From NCBI GenBank assembly GCA_023548195.1, contig JAJHZJ010000121.1, positions 3,596,220 to 3,660,219 of the forward strand: 64,000 bases of DNA, read 5' to 3'. The DNA comes from Bettongia penicillata ogilbyi. Taxonomy: Eukaryota > Chordata > Mammalia > Diprotodontia > Potoroidae. The notes under the pieces are model-generated. The model saw nothing but the letters and a program-made list of their open reading frames with translations. It was not told the origin of the DNA and did not search any database. Below, piece after piece: positions 46,469 through 55,994 of the stretch. The stretch's first letter is position 1. The number at the start of each line of letters is the position of its first letter. Made by a program: the position numbers and the translations under genes.

Positions 46469-47575
46469 ATGTCCAAAAAAGGGAAAAAAATAAGACTATA
46501 GAAGATTACTTTCTTGGTGAACAGATATCTTCTCCCATCCTTTCAGATGAGGAAGGAAGAACAATGCTTATACCATAAGGGAAAGACATAAAAGTCAAGG
46601 CTTCTGTATCCCAAACATGCAAAATAAATATTCAGTGGTCTCAGGCCATGGAAGAGCTCAAAAAAGGATTTTGAAAATCAAGTAAGAGAGGTGGAAGAAA
46701 AACTGGGAAGAGAAATGAGAGAGATGCAAGAAAAGCATGAAAAGCGGGTCAATACCTTACTAAGGGAGACCCCCCAAAAATGCTGAAGAAAATAACACCT
46801 TGAAAAATAGGCTAACTCAATTGGCAAAAGAGGTTCAAAAGGCCAATGAGGAGAAGAATGCTTTCAAAAGCAGAATTAGTCAAATGGAAAAAGAGGTTCA
46901 AAAGCTCACTGAAGAAAATAGTTCTTTAAAAATTAGAATGGAACAGTTGGAGGCTAATGACTTTGTGAGAAACCAAGAAATCACCAAACAAAACCAAAAG
47001 AATGAAAAAATGGAAGAGAATGTGAAATATCTCATTGGAAAAACAACTGACTTGAAAAATAGATCCAGGAGAGACAATTTAAAATTTATGGGACTACCTG
47101 AAAGCCATGATCAAAAAAAGAGCCTAGACATTATCTTTCATGAAATTATCAAAGAAAACTGCCCTGAGAATCTAGAACCAGAGGGTAAAATAAATACTGA
47201 AAGAATCCACCTATCACCTCCTGAAAGAGATTCAAAAAGAGAAACTCCTAGGAACATTGTGGCCAAATTCCAGAGTTCCCAAGTCAAGGAGAAAATATTG
47301 CAAGCAGCTAGAAAGAAACAATTCAAGTATTGTGGAAATACAGTCAGGATAACTCAAGATCTAGCAGCTTCTACATTAAGGGATCGAAGGGTGTGGAATA
47401 GGATATTCCAGAAGTCAAAGGAACTAGGACTCAAACCAAGAATCACCTACCCAGCAAAACTGAGTATAATACTTCAGGGGAAAATTGGTCTTTCAATGAA
47501 ATAGGACTTTCAAGCATTCTTGATGAAAAAGACCAGAGCTGAAAAGAAAATTTGACTTTCAAACACAAGAATCAA
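46469..47575 (+). pseudogene. ORF1 of HAL1 copy D, several frameshifts
   Basis: The start is at 46469, with an early frameshift in the A run that follows (the other frame continues KNKTIEDYFLGEQ). A further extra A lies in the run at about 46660, and another disruption near 46770. An open stretch of 235 codons (46800-47504) then covers the coiled coil, NLKFMGLPESHDQKK and RITYPAKLS before a deletion near 47486 ends it. The first 20 residues differ from copies A-C (IEDYF against ESFFQ). Confidence 0.82.
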
Positions 47576-47707
47576 GAGAAGCATGAAAAAGTAAACAGCA
47601 GAGAAATCATAAGGGACTTAGTAAAACTGAACTATTTACATTCCTACATAGAAGGACAACATTTGTAACTCTTGAAAACTTTTTTCAGTATCTGGGTAGT
47701 TGGTGGC

Positions 47708-47710
<3 letters not shown>

Positions 47711-47772
<62 letters not shown>
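47711..47772 (+). repeat. Pure CA dinucleotide repeat inside HAL1 copy D
   Basis: About 31 uninterrupted AC units, at the position where copies A-C carry a mixed TG/CA tract. A likely polymorphic marker in PCCA intron 1. Confidence 0.95.
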
Positions 47773-47774
<2 letters not shown>

Positions 47775-48596
47775 CACAGGGTGAATTGAATAGGATGGGA
47801 TCATATCTTATAAAAATGAAATTAAGGGGTGAGAGAAATATATTGGGAAGAGAAAGGGAGAAATGGAATGGGGCAAATTATCTCATAAAAGAGGCAAGTA
47901 AAAGACTTCAGTGGAGGGAAAAAGGGAGGAGGTGAGAGAAAGAACATAAAGATTACTCACATCACATTCAACTAAAAGAAGGAATAAAATGCACACTCAT
48001 TTTGTTATGAAAACCTATCTTACAGGAAAGTAGGGGAGAAGGGGATAAGTAGGGTGCGGGGGATGATGGAAGGGAAGGCAATGAGAGGAGGGAACAATTA
48101 GAAGTCAACACTCTTGGGGAGGGACAGGATCAAAAGAGAGAATAGAAGCAATGGGGGGCAGAATAGGATGGAGGGAATTTATAGTTAGTCTTACACAACA
48201 CGACTATTATGGAAGTCATTTGCAAAACCACACAGATAAGGCCTGTATTGAATTGCTTGCCTTCCCAAAGGGGATGGGTGGGGAGGGAGGGAGGAAGAGA
48301 AACTGGAACTCAAAAATTTTAGAAACAACTGTTGAGTATTGTTCTTGCATACAACTAGGAAATAAGAAATACAGGTAATGGAGTATAGAAAGTTATCTTG
48401 CCCTACAGGACAAAAGAGAAGATGGGGATAAGGGAAGGGCCAGGGATGTTAGAAGGAGGGCATATTGGTGATAGGGATAATTAGAATGCTTGGTGTTTTG
48501 GGGTGGGGAGAGGGAGAAATGGGGAGAAAATTTGTAACTCAAAATTTTGTGGAAATGAATGTTGAAAACAAATAAATTAAAAAAATAAATTTTAAG

Positions 48597-49845
48597 TCTT
48601 TATCAAATGCATTGCTGACCTACATCCTGTTCTTTAGTGGCCCCTTTTAAAAAAAATCTGTTTGTGATTTCTCTCCTTGTAATTTTGCAAATTACAAGAT
48701 TAGTAATTGGAAGTCTTGATTTTAGTACTCAGGTTGGTGAGGATTGTCTGTACTAGACCTTCTAGTACTTTCACTTTCATGTCATTATTCACACAAATAT
48801 TATATATTTTATCATTAATCACTCCACATTGCATGCCAAAGAATTAAATACAGGAATATCCATGTTTTTGATAACAGCATCATTTTGTATTTCTTACAAT
48901 GTCAGAGAGTATGTTTGTTTCATTAACATATGTTATTATCATCATCGCATAAATTTCCGCTACATTGTAAATTGATTAGATTCTCTAGAACTTGATTTCT
49001 GTTTATTGCAAGAATCCTTTTGTTTCTAATATTTTAAAAGTTCAACTTTACTCATAGATGATTCATGTTTATATTTTTTGGTGATCCTCTTGACTTCTCT
49101 TGGAAAAATTGAAACAGTGACATGGTGATCATACTTGTATTTAAAGAAAGAACAAAGTAACTTTGACCTATGGGATGTATTTATTAGAAAGATAAAGAGA
49201 ATCCAGATGAGACTTAAGGAGACTTTGAACAAGGGTGATAGCAATGGAAATAATAAGGAAGGAGAAAGAATTGAGAGAAATTGAAAAGGCATCCTGAAAT
49301 AACAGTATTTGTTGATTGTATATGTTGGATGAAGAAGAAGAGAAAGTCAGAAGATTACTCTGAAGTTATGAGCTTGAGTCACTGGTTTACATGGCCATTG
49401 AAGTTTTTATTTATACCAAAGAGAAGTAGAATAAAAGTTAAATTACATTTTCACTTTTTAATTTTTTTTAAATAAAAACCTTTGCAGTCAAGGTTTGTTT
49501 GTATGCTGTATAGTGCTATGTTCTATGATTCAGAAGACGCCATTGCTCTTCAAGTTTGTGGGTGACTGAATAGCAGTATTTTCCTCAAATCTCACTTATT
49601 ATATATTTCATCTTAACAGGTTACAGACTTTTGTGTATATCCTTGCTTCATTTGTCTGCTGAAACAGTTATGTATTATGCATAGCTATGATAAGATTCTT
49701 ACACACAATGGGAACTCATCTGTTAATGATAACATTTTGCAGTTACAATAATTTTGAGGGAGAATCTTAAAAAGATTGGTTTTATTTTTTAACTTAGCCA
49801 TTCAGGCATTTACATTTTCTCATTTCCCTATTTTTTTATTTATAG
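48597..49845. other. PCCA intron 1, segment before exon 2
   Basis: No repeat recognised from 48,600 to the exon 2 acceptor. ORFs at 49026-49292 and 49281-49475 have no support. Confidence 0.55.
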
Positions 49846-49923
49846 CCTGTTTTATACCAATCAAGGCAGTGTTTGAGGTTTTCCCATGGTCTCTCATCAG
49901 TAGGATATGATCCTAATGAAAAG
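49846..49923 (+). CDS. PCCA: PCCA exon 2
   Basis: A 26-codon phase-0 exon. The acceptor is a long T-rich tract ending TATTTATAG at 49845; the donor is GTAAGG at 49924. The peptide contains LYQSRQCL near its start and [10 protein letters not shown] at its end, both strongly like the PCCA linker between the cleaved presequence and the biotin-carboxylase domain. It covers residues 36-61 of the predicted precursor. The exon is the only clearly protein-coding segment in the 15 kb between exons 1 and 3; flanking sequence is AT-rich with L1 sequence from about 50.1 kb. Confidence 0.93.
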
Positions 49924-50129
49924 GTAAGGAAAAATCTTTAAAATATATTACTGACTTTTACAGTTTTCTTTCTCTTCACTAAGCTATGTATTTTAATTGG
50001 AAAGTTTGTATGGCACTAGTAAAATAAATATAATCATTTATTGCTGAGAGTTTATTTTGCTAACTCCCTAATTTCATATTTACCATAATGACATTAATTT
50101 TGCATTTTCATTTTTATGTTGATTTTTCC

Positions 50130-51420
50130 TTTTTTTGAAATTTATTTTTTTAAGTTAATTTGTTTGTTTACAGTTTTCTGCCATCACTTCAGTAAATCTT
50201 AGATTTTCTACCCATTTCTCCCCCTTCCTTCCCTCTCCTTCCCCAGACAATCTTCCCCAGTGTGTAATCTTATGTGGGTTCTACACATACATTCTTACTA
50301 AATACATTTTCACCTTAGTCATATTGCATGGAAGAATTAAAATGAATGGAAGAAACCATGAGAAAAAATCAAACCAAAATAAAACACAGGAGAAAATAGT
50401 CTCTGCTTCATTCTGTAATCCAATTCCATAGTTTTTTTCTCTGGATGTGGATGGCATTTTGCCTCAAGAGTCCATTGGGAAGTTTTTAGGTCCTTGCATT
50501 GCTGTGAAGGGCTAAGTCTACTAGAAAAATTCCTCACGCACTGTGGTTGTTGCTGTGTACAAAGTTCTCCTAGTTCTGTTCCTTTCACTCAGCATCAGTT
50601 AATATAAGACCTTCCAGGCCTCTCCGAAGTCTTCCTGTTCAGCATTTCTTATAGCACAATAATATTCCATTACATTCATATACCACAACTTGTTCTGTCA
50701 TTTCCCCAGTTGATGGTCATCCCCTTGATTTTCAGTTCTTGGCCACCACAAAGAGAGCTGCTATGGAAATGTTTTTGTACATGTGGGACCTTTTTCCATT
50801 TTTTTAATCTCTTTGGGATACAGCCCTAGAAGCGATATTGCTGGGTCAAAGGGTGTGCATATTTTTGTAGCCCTTTGGGCATAGTTCCAAATTGCTCTCC
50901 AGAATGATTGGATCATTTCACACTCTACCAGCAATGCATTTGTGTTCCAGTTTTCCCACATCTCCAGCATTTGTCATTTTCTTGTTTTGACATGTTAGCC
51001 AATCTGATAGGTGTGAGTAGTATCTCGGATTTGTTTTGATTTGCAATCCTTTAATCAGTAGTGCTTTAGAGCCATTTTTTAATATGACTGTAGATAGCTT
51101 TAATTTCTTCATCTGAAAAGTTATTGTTCATATCCTTTGACAATTTATCAATTGGGAAATGACTTGTATTCTTATAAATTTGACTCAGTTCTCTCTATAT
51201 TTTGGAAATGAGGCCTTTATCAGAGATAGTGGTTGTAAAAATTGTTCTCTAAGTTTCTGCTTCCTTCCTAATCTTGGTTGCATTGGCTTTGTGCCAAAAC
51301 TTTTCAGTGTATTGTAATCAAAATTATCTATTGCATTTCATTATGTTCCCTGTTTCTTGTTTGGTCATAAATTCTTCTGTTTTCCATACATCTGGCTGGT
51401 TAATTTCCACAGAACTTCCA
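50130..51420 (-). mobile_element. L1 3' end in PCCA intron 2
   Basis: Antisense L1 fragment. The minus strand encodes WENWNTNALLVE, WRAIWNYAQRATK and TPFDPAISLLGLYPKE (about 50820-50970), which is the L1 ORF2 C-terminal region, followed by the usual 3' UTR down to a T/A-rich tail at about 50130. Frameshifted and truncated at the 5' side near 51420. Confidence 0.85.
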
Positions 51421-51439
51421 AGTTAACATTCTTAATTCA

Positions 51440-51900
51440 CATGTCAGAGCATGTCATTTGTATCCTCAGAAATCTTCAATAGCTTCCTGTTGCCTCTTGA
51501 ATAAAATGCAATCTCCTTTCCCTAGCATTTAAAGCCCCTCTTTGTAGGTTTATTTCATATTGTTTCTCTGTGTGCTCTATTTTCCAGCCAAATTGGGCTC
51601 CTAGCTATTCTGCCTTCTAACTTGTCTCATCGTTGTTGCATAGACTTATGTCATGTTCCAACCTTTGAATGTCCAACTCTCTTCATTTCGCAGCTCAGGT
51701 GCCACTTCTTCTGGAAGCCTTGATTGATTCTACACTTACACTAACACTTGCTCTGGCTCTTTCCCTTCTCAGCTTAATTCACATTTACTTAGGAATTGAT
51801 AATGTATGTTCCCATTAGAAAATAAGCTTTTTCAGGGCTGGGATTGGTTGTTTCATTATTGTCTTTGTATTATCAGAATCTAAATATTCTCTCCTGCTTA
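51440..51900 (+). mobile_element. L3/CR1-like 3' region in PCCA intron 2
   Basis: Ordered blocks typical of CR1/L3-type mammalian 3' ends: CAATAGCTTCCTGTTGCCTC, TAGCATTTAAAGCCCCTCTT (51525), TTTTCCAGCCAAATTGGGCT (51580), CAGCTCAGGTGCCACTTCTT (51692). The terminal block with TAAGCTTTTTCAGGGCTGGG follows (51824). Confidence 0.55.
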
Positions 51901-53500
51901 TAGAAGCAGGTGGTGGTACACATTGCAGGTTTTTTGTTTTTTTGTTTTTTGCAATTTTTGCTTTTTGGTAGCATATTGATCCCTATTTGCAATTATAAGC
52001 AATCTCCTTTCATATGAAGTTAGTGAAATTTATCTTTATTCTTTTGCCTAAGGTCATACAATTTAGTTTAATGGTAGAAATCCCAGTTTCAGTAGTCTTC
52101 CCATTTATACCAATACCATATTCCTGTATGAAATAACCTTCTTAAGCTAGGAAACCTTTGGTCAGAAGCATAACTAATGTCTTTTTAGAGCTACTAGAAA
52201 TGTCTATTGAGAATATTCTTTGCTTTTGTTATGTAGAGCCCTATCAATTCCCCTTTGATAAAGGTTCCATGTCAAACAATTTGTGCATATAATTTTAAAA
52301 TTTCATGAATTTGAAAGGATGAAACAAAACTAGTTTTTAATTAGTTTAAATAATATTTATTTTTGTGAAATATCAGTTAATTAGAAGTTCAGAATTTTAG
52401 GCTAGAAAATATTCAAATACTCCTTCATTCTACTTGCCTATAAATTAAGCCAAATCACATTTTAGAATATGAATTTAGCTAATTCATTTGGCTAAATGCC
52501 AAATTAAATTATTAGCGTTTGACATTTTGATACAGAAAAGGTTCTTCTAAGTTTCTTAGAAGACAAATACATTTAAAAACGATGTGATTTTCTAAAGATT
52601 AGAATCATGTCCAATATTAATTGGAATTTTTTTTCTGTACCTTTGGTTTCATTTATCCAGTCAGCAGACTAGTTATACAGATATGCAGCTGTAATGCAGT
52701 TTTATAGTTTTAGAGATGCCTGGTACACTGAGAAGTTAAGTGATTTTTCCCAAGGTTATTCAGCCAGTATATATAAATATCTTTTTGTACCCATACCAGA
52801 AAGCTGTAGCAAGGAAGTTGTGTCAGGAGAATGCTGGCTCTATCACATGAGATTAAACATAACATTATTATTTAATTTTTATAAAGTTTTATTGATGCCA
52901 TTAATTTTTACCTGAAATTAATTTTTGAATATATTACTGTCCTTTCCCCTACCTAGCCAGATTTCCTTTTATTAAAGATTTAAAAAACCTCCCCAAAACA
53001 GACTGTACTACATTTCAATAAACTTACTTTGGTGTATGCATTATTCCACAGAGTTCCCTGCCTCCCTATCAAAATCTCATTTTTTAAATCATTCTCTTTC
53101 CATTTTTCTTTTTGAAAACTGGTATTTTCATTTCATCGCTTTTTCATTGTTGCTTGTGACTCTTTAACAGTTACTTATGTATTCTCATATGAGATTATCT
53201 GTAGTATTTACTGTTCATATTTTTCCTAATCTTATTTTAATTTTTCTTTTAATTACATTTATCATCCTATAATAAATTTTCACTTTTTAAATTGTCATTC
53301 TCCTAACTTATCCCCGATGTTTTTCGTTTGTTGAATTAGTAATCAATATTTTCATATTATTTTGTCACTTTAATATTTGTTAGTGTAATAGGGCTTAGGA
53401 CTGGACTTGTGAGTTCATTGTATAGGTAACTCTTGTATGAGGAAACTCCTTTTCCCAGTGCAGGTTGACAACTTTCTGCAACTTATCTTAGTTATCAGTG
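51900..53500. other. PCCA intron 2, unassigned segment
   Basis: AT-rich intronic DNA with a TTTTG run at 51932-51950. No exon or repeat recognised. Confidence 0.55.
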
Positions 53501-53640
53501 GCAATTGTGAGGTTAAGTGACTCAAAGTAATATAGCCAGTATGTTCATAAAAACTGGGTTTGAACCCAGGTCTTTTGGCTTTCTGGTCAGCTTTCTATCC
53601 AGTATACCATTCTGCCTCTCAGTATTATAATTGTTTTGAA
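53500..53640 (-). mobile_element. MIR-like fragment in PCCA intron 2
   Basis: GGTTAAGTGACTCAAAGTAA and GGTTTGAACCCAGGTCTTTT, ending about 120 bp before exon 3. Confidence 0.6.
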
Positions 53641-53763
53641 ATGATATTTTTAAATTGTATTTTACCAGACTGTGAATTTTTAGCTTGTGGTATGGTTCTT
53701 ATAAATGTATTTTAAAATTGTTCCATTTTCTGATTATTTTGATTTTTCTTCTCCCATTTTTAG

Positions 53764-53811
53764 ACTTTTGACAAACTTCTTGTTGCTAATAGAGGAGAGA
53801 TTGCTTGTAGG
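53764..53811 (+). CDS. PCCA: PCCA exon 3: start of the biotin-carboxylase domain
   Basis: A 16-codon, 48-bp microexon-like exon in phase 0. The acceptor is TTCTTCTCCCATTTTTAG ending at 53763; the donor GTGAGT at 53812 is consensus. It encodes TFDKLLVANRGEIACR. The LVANRGEIA signature is the first beta strand and turn of the biotin-carboxylase N-terminal subdomain, shared by PCCA, MCCC1, pyruvate carboxylase and acetyl-CoA carboxylase. The preceding context (DPNEK then TFDK) and the following IKTCKKMGI pick out PCCA among them. Confidence 0.95.
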
Positions 53812-53928
53812 GTGAGTAGATTTTTAAGCTTTTATTTTCTTTCTCCCCAGTGATTTATATCTTACGAATTTTACTATTTTTAATTTCTCTTTTTTGAAGA
53901 TATTAATAGTTACTGTATTTTAAAATAG

Positions 53929-53997
53929 GTTATTAAAACCTGCAAGAAGATGGGTATCAAGACAGTTGCTATACATAGTGATGTTGATGCCAATTCT
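53929..53997 (+). CDS. PCCA: PCCA exon 4: biotin-carboxylase N-terminal subdomain continued
   Basis: A 23-codon phase-0 exon between AATAG (acceptor, ending 53928) and GTAAGT (donor, 53998). It encodes [20 protein letters not shown] followed by ANS, i.e. residues 78-100. This is the first helix and second strand of the Rossmann-like biotin-carboxylase lobe. The acceptor is weak: its last 15 bases are A-rich rather than pyrimidine-rich. The reading frame stays open beyond the donor to 54132, so intron retention would add about 44 unrelated residues before a stop. The next exon should begin with the conserved Lys-Met-Ala-Asp region and is not in this window. Confidence 0.95.
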
Positions 53998-54089
53998 GTA
54001 AGTATATTTTTGCTTTCCTCAGAAAATAATTTTTCAACTGAACAAAATAAAAGGTATGCTTTACTTTTTTTCTTTGATGATATTTCATT

Positions 54090-54345
54090 AGTGAAGCCGC
54101 TCCAGATCTGGAATCAGGAGGATCTGAGTTGAAGTTTGGATTCAGACTTTTTAGCTGTGTAACCCTGGGAAAGCCACCTTAACCCTGCCTCAGTTTGTTT
54201 ATTTGTAAAATGGGGGTGATAACAGCCCCCTGCCTTCCAGAGTGGTTTTGAGGATTATGTGTGGTAATAATTGTACAGTGCTTCAGACAGTGCCTCACAT
54301 AAATAAGTACTGCATAAACGTTAGCTGGTGCTGTTGTTATTATTA
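54090..54345 (+). mobile_element. MIR-like SINE just after PCCA exon 4
   Basis: AGCTGTGTAACCCTGGGAAA, CAGTTTGTTTATTTGTAAAA, and CATAAACGTTAGCTGGTGCT end. It starts about 95 bp after the exon 4 donor. Confidence 0.8.
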
Positions 54346-54445
54346 GCATTTTTGTTGCTGTGCTATCTCTAGGGGCTTAGGAAAAGCAACAAAAGGTAAC
54401 TTTCTAGGAGTGGAGGGTTGAGGAGATGAGTAGAATATCTTTGTC

Positions 54446-54464
54446 TTTTTTTTTTTTTTTTTTT
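54446..54464 (+). repeat. Poly(T) tract in PCCA intron 4
   Basis: A 19-base T run. No attached SINE or LINE is recognised, so it may be an isolated antisense A tail. Confidence 0.85.
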
Positions 54465-54739
54465 ACTTTTTGGAACTTGTATAATTTCATTTTAGTAGAT
54501 TATAATGTTGAGGAAAGGAAGGACAACTCTCATAACCTGTGTTGACTTTAGAAGACACTTAACTATTTTTTAAAAAATGTAAGAAGTTAGATTTGAGCTT
54601 GAATTTAGGCAAAGTTTGTAAAAAAAACCTTTTACCTAAATATTAGTTATAAATTAGCACTGTTTTACAGAACTGTGTCTGGGTAGAATGTATGTAATTT
54701 TTCTCATGGTACCACATTTTATTGAGTTCTGATAGTTAT

Positions 54740-55241
54740 GTTTGTCCTTTGTCCTTGAAGAGGACCTTGGCATCAAGATGATGACATGATTTGCAATTGA
54801 CTTTGATTTGAGTGAGGGAGGGCTGTGCAAGGTCACCGGCCTCACTTTCTCCTCCAGAGCCATTTGGGTCCAGTGGCCAGATATTCATCTGGATTAGTGG
54901 TGACGGCCCAGGATACAATGGGAGACCCTAGCCATTTTAGGCTAAGGTCTTGTCAGATTCTCACTTTGAGTGAGATACACCCATTTGATGAATAGGCCTC
55001 TTTAAGTAGTTACTCAAGGGATGGCCCCTTTAATAATTATAATAAAAAAAACCAAACTGGATGGAGAAGACACCCAGACATTTGTCCAAGGATGCTGGGT
55101 AAAAGAGAAACAGTTACCATTTAGTATTTACATTCATAGGAGGGCAGGGACCTGTTGTCCAATCTATGAGCTCCAGAGTGAATTGGATTGAAGGCTTGAT
55201 TTTGAGCCAGAAATATAGCTAGTAAACACAAAGGAAAAAAG
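54740..55241 (-). mobile_element. RTE-ended composite repeat, about 500 bp, copy 1
   Basis: Shares its whole length with 60251-60751. The RTE-like end (TTTGTCCTTTGTCCTTGAAG) is at 54741; then the SINE-like middle (CTCCAGAGCCATTTGGGTCC); then a part absent from other SINE copies: GAGTGAGATACACCCATTTG (54969), CAAGGGATGGCCCCTTTAAT (55015), GGGTAAAAGAGAAACAGTTA (55098) and GAGCTCCAGAGTGAATT (55169). Another RTE-like end (GTTGTCCTTCGTTCTCTAAG) lies at 55378. Confidence 0.7.
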
Positions 55242-55466
55242 ACAGCTTTTGGCCACTGAAGTGTACCTTCCCCTGGACAGAGCACCCCAGGCAAGGAGGC
55301 AGAGGAGAGGAGAGGAACTGAAGAGAGAGGAAAGGAGAGGAACTGAGCTGAGCTGCTACTCACTCAAAGGTTGTGTGTTGTCCTTCGTTCTCTAAGAGGA
55401 CCATGACATCAAGATCCTCCAGTAAGCAGTAAGAAACAACTTAATGTTAATTAGGAATAAATAGTA

Positions 55467-55643
55467 GGGGCAACTAGGTGTTGAAGTGGATAGCACTAGC
55501 TTGAGAGTCAGGAAGGACCTGACTTTTAAGCTTTAAGTGTCTGAGGTCAAATTTGAACCTCAGACACTTAATAGCTGTGTGACCCTGGACAAGTCACTTA
55601 ACTCCAAGTGTCCCTGCCCCACCCCTGCCAAAAAAAAAAAAAA
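55467..55643 (+). mobile_element. Short tRNA-derived SINE with poly(A)
   Basis: GGGGCAACTAGGTGTTGAAG head, TAGCTGTGTGACCCTGGACA core, and a 13-A tail at 55629. A 20-bp internal inversion-like duplicate (AAGTGTCTGAGGTCAAATTT) lies before the core. Confidence 0.8.
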
Positions 55644-55897
55644 GAAAGGTTTGTGTTATTTCAGGTGGAGAAAGTGGATCATCAGATAGCTTCCTGGCCA
55701 CGCTGCTCCATATTCTTCCTTCTGGTGCTAGTCTCCCTAGCAAGACCTTGTGGGGGTTAAGGATGCTGGTATCTTAGGGTCTCTCCTTTTATGGGGAGTC
55801 TTGTGTCCTGAAGTTTGAAGGCTTATCTTTAGGTCTGTTTCCCACTTCCCTATAAACTGAATTTGTCTTTTAAAAGTTGATTTTCAGGACAGCTTTT

Positions 55898-55963
55898 TTT
55901 TTTTTTTTTTTTTTTTTTGGTTATCTCTTTTATGATCTTTTTTTTTTTTTTTTTTTCTTTTTT

Positions 55964-55994
<31 letters not shown>

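Larger units (their letters stand above)
45655..48586 (+). mobile_element. HAL1-like element, copy D, sense in PCCA intron 1
   Basis: The 5' end GGGGGCGGAGCCAAGACGGC lies at 45655. Its 5' UTR is different from copies A-C and like copy E. A broken ORF1 follows, then a CA microsatellite at 47711-47772, a purine-rich 3' UTR and an AAATAAATTAAAAAA tail at about 48569-48586. Candidate imperfect duplication: AAATTTAAG (45646-45654) against AAATTTTAAG (48587-48596). No ORF2. Confidence 0.8.

Noticed and set aside
53950..54132. 60-aa ORF starting at a Met inside PCCA exon 4
   Set aside because: It is exon 4 read through its consensus donor into intron 4, not a separate gene.
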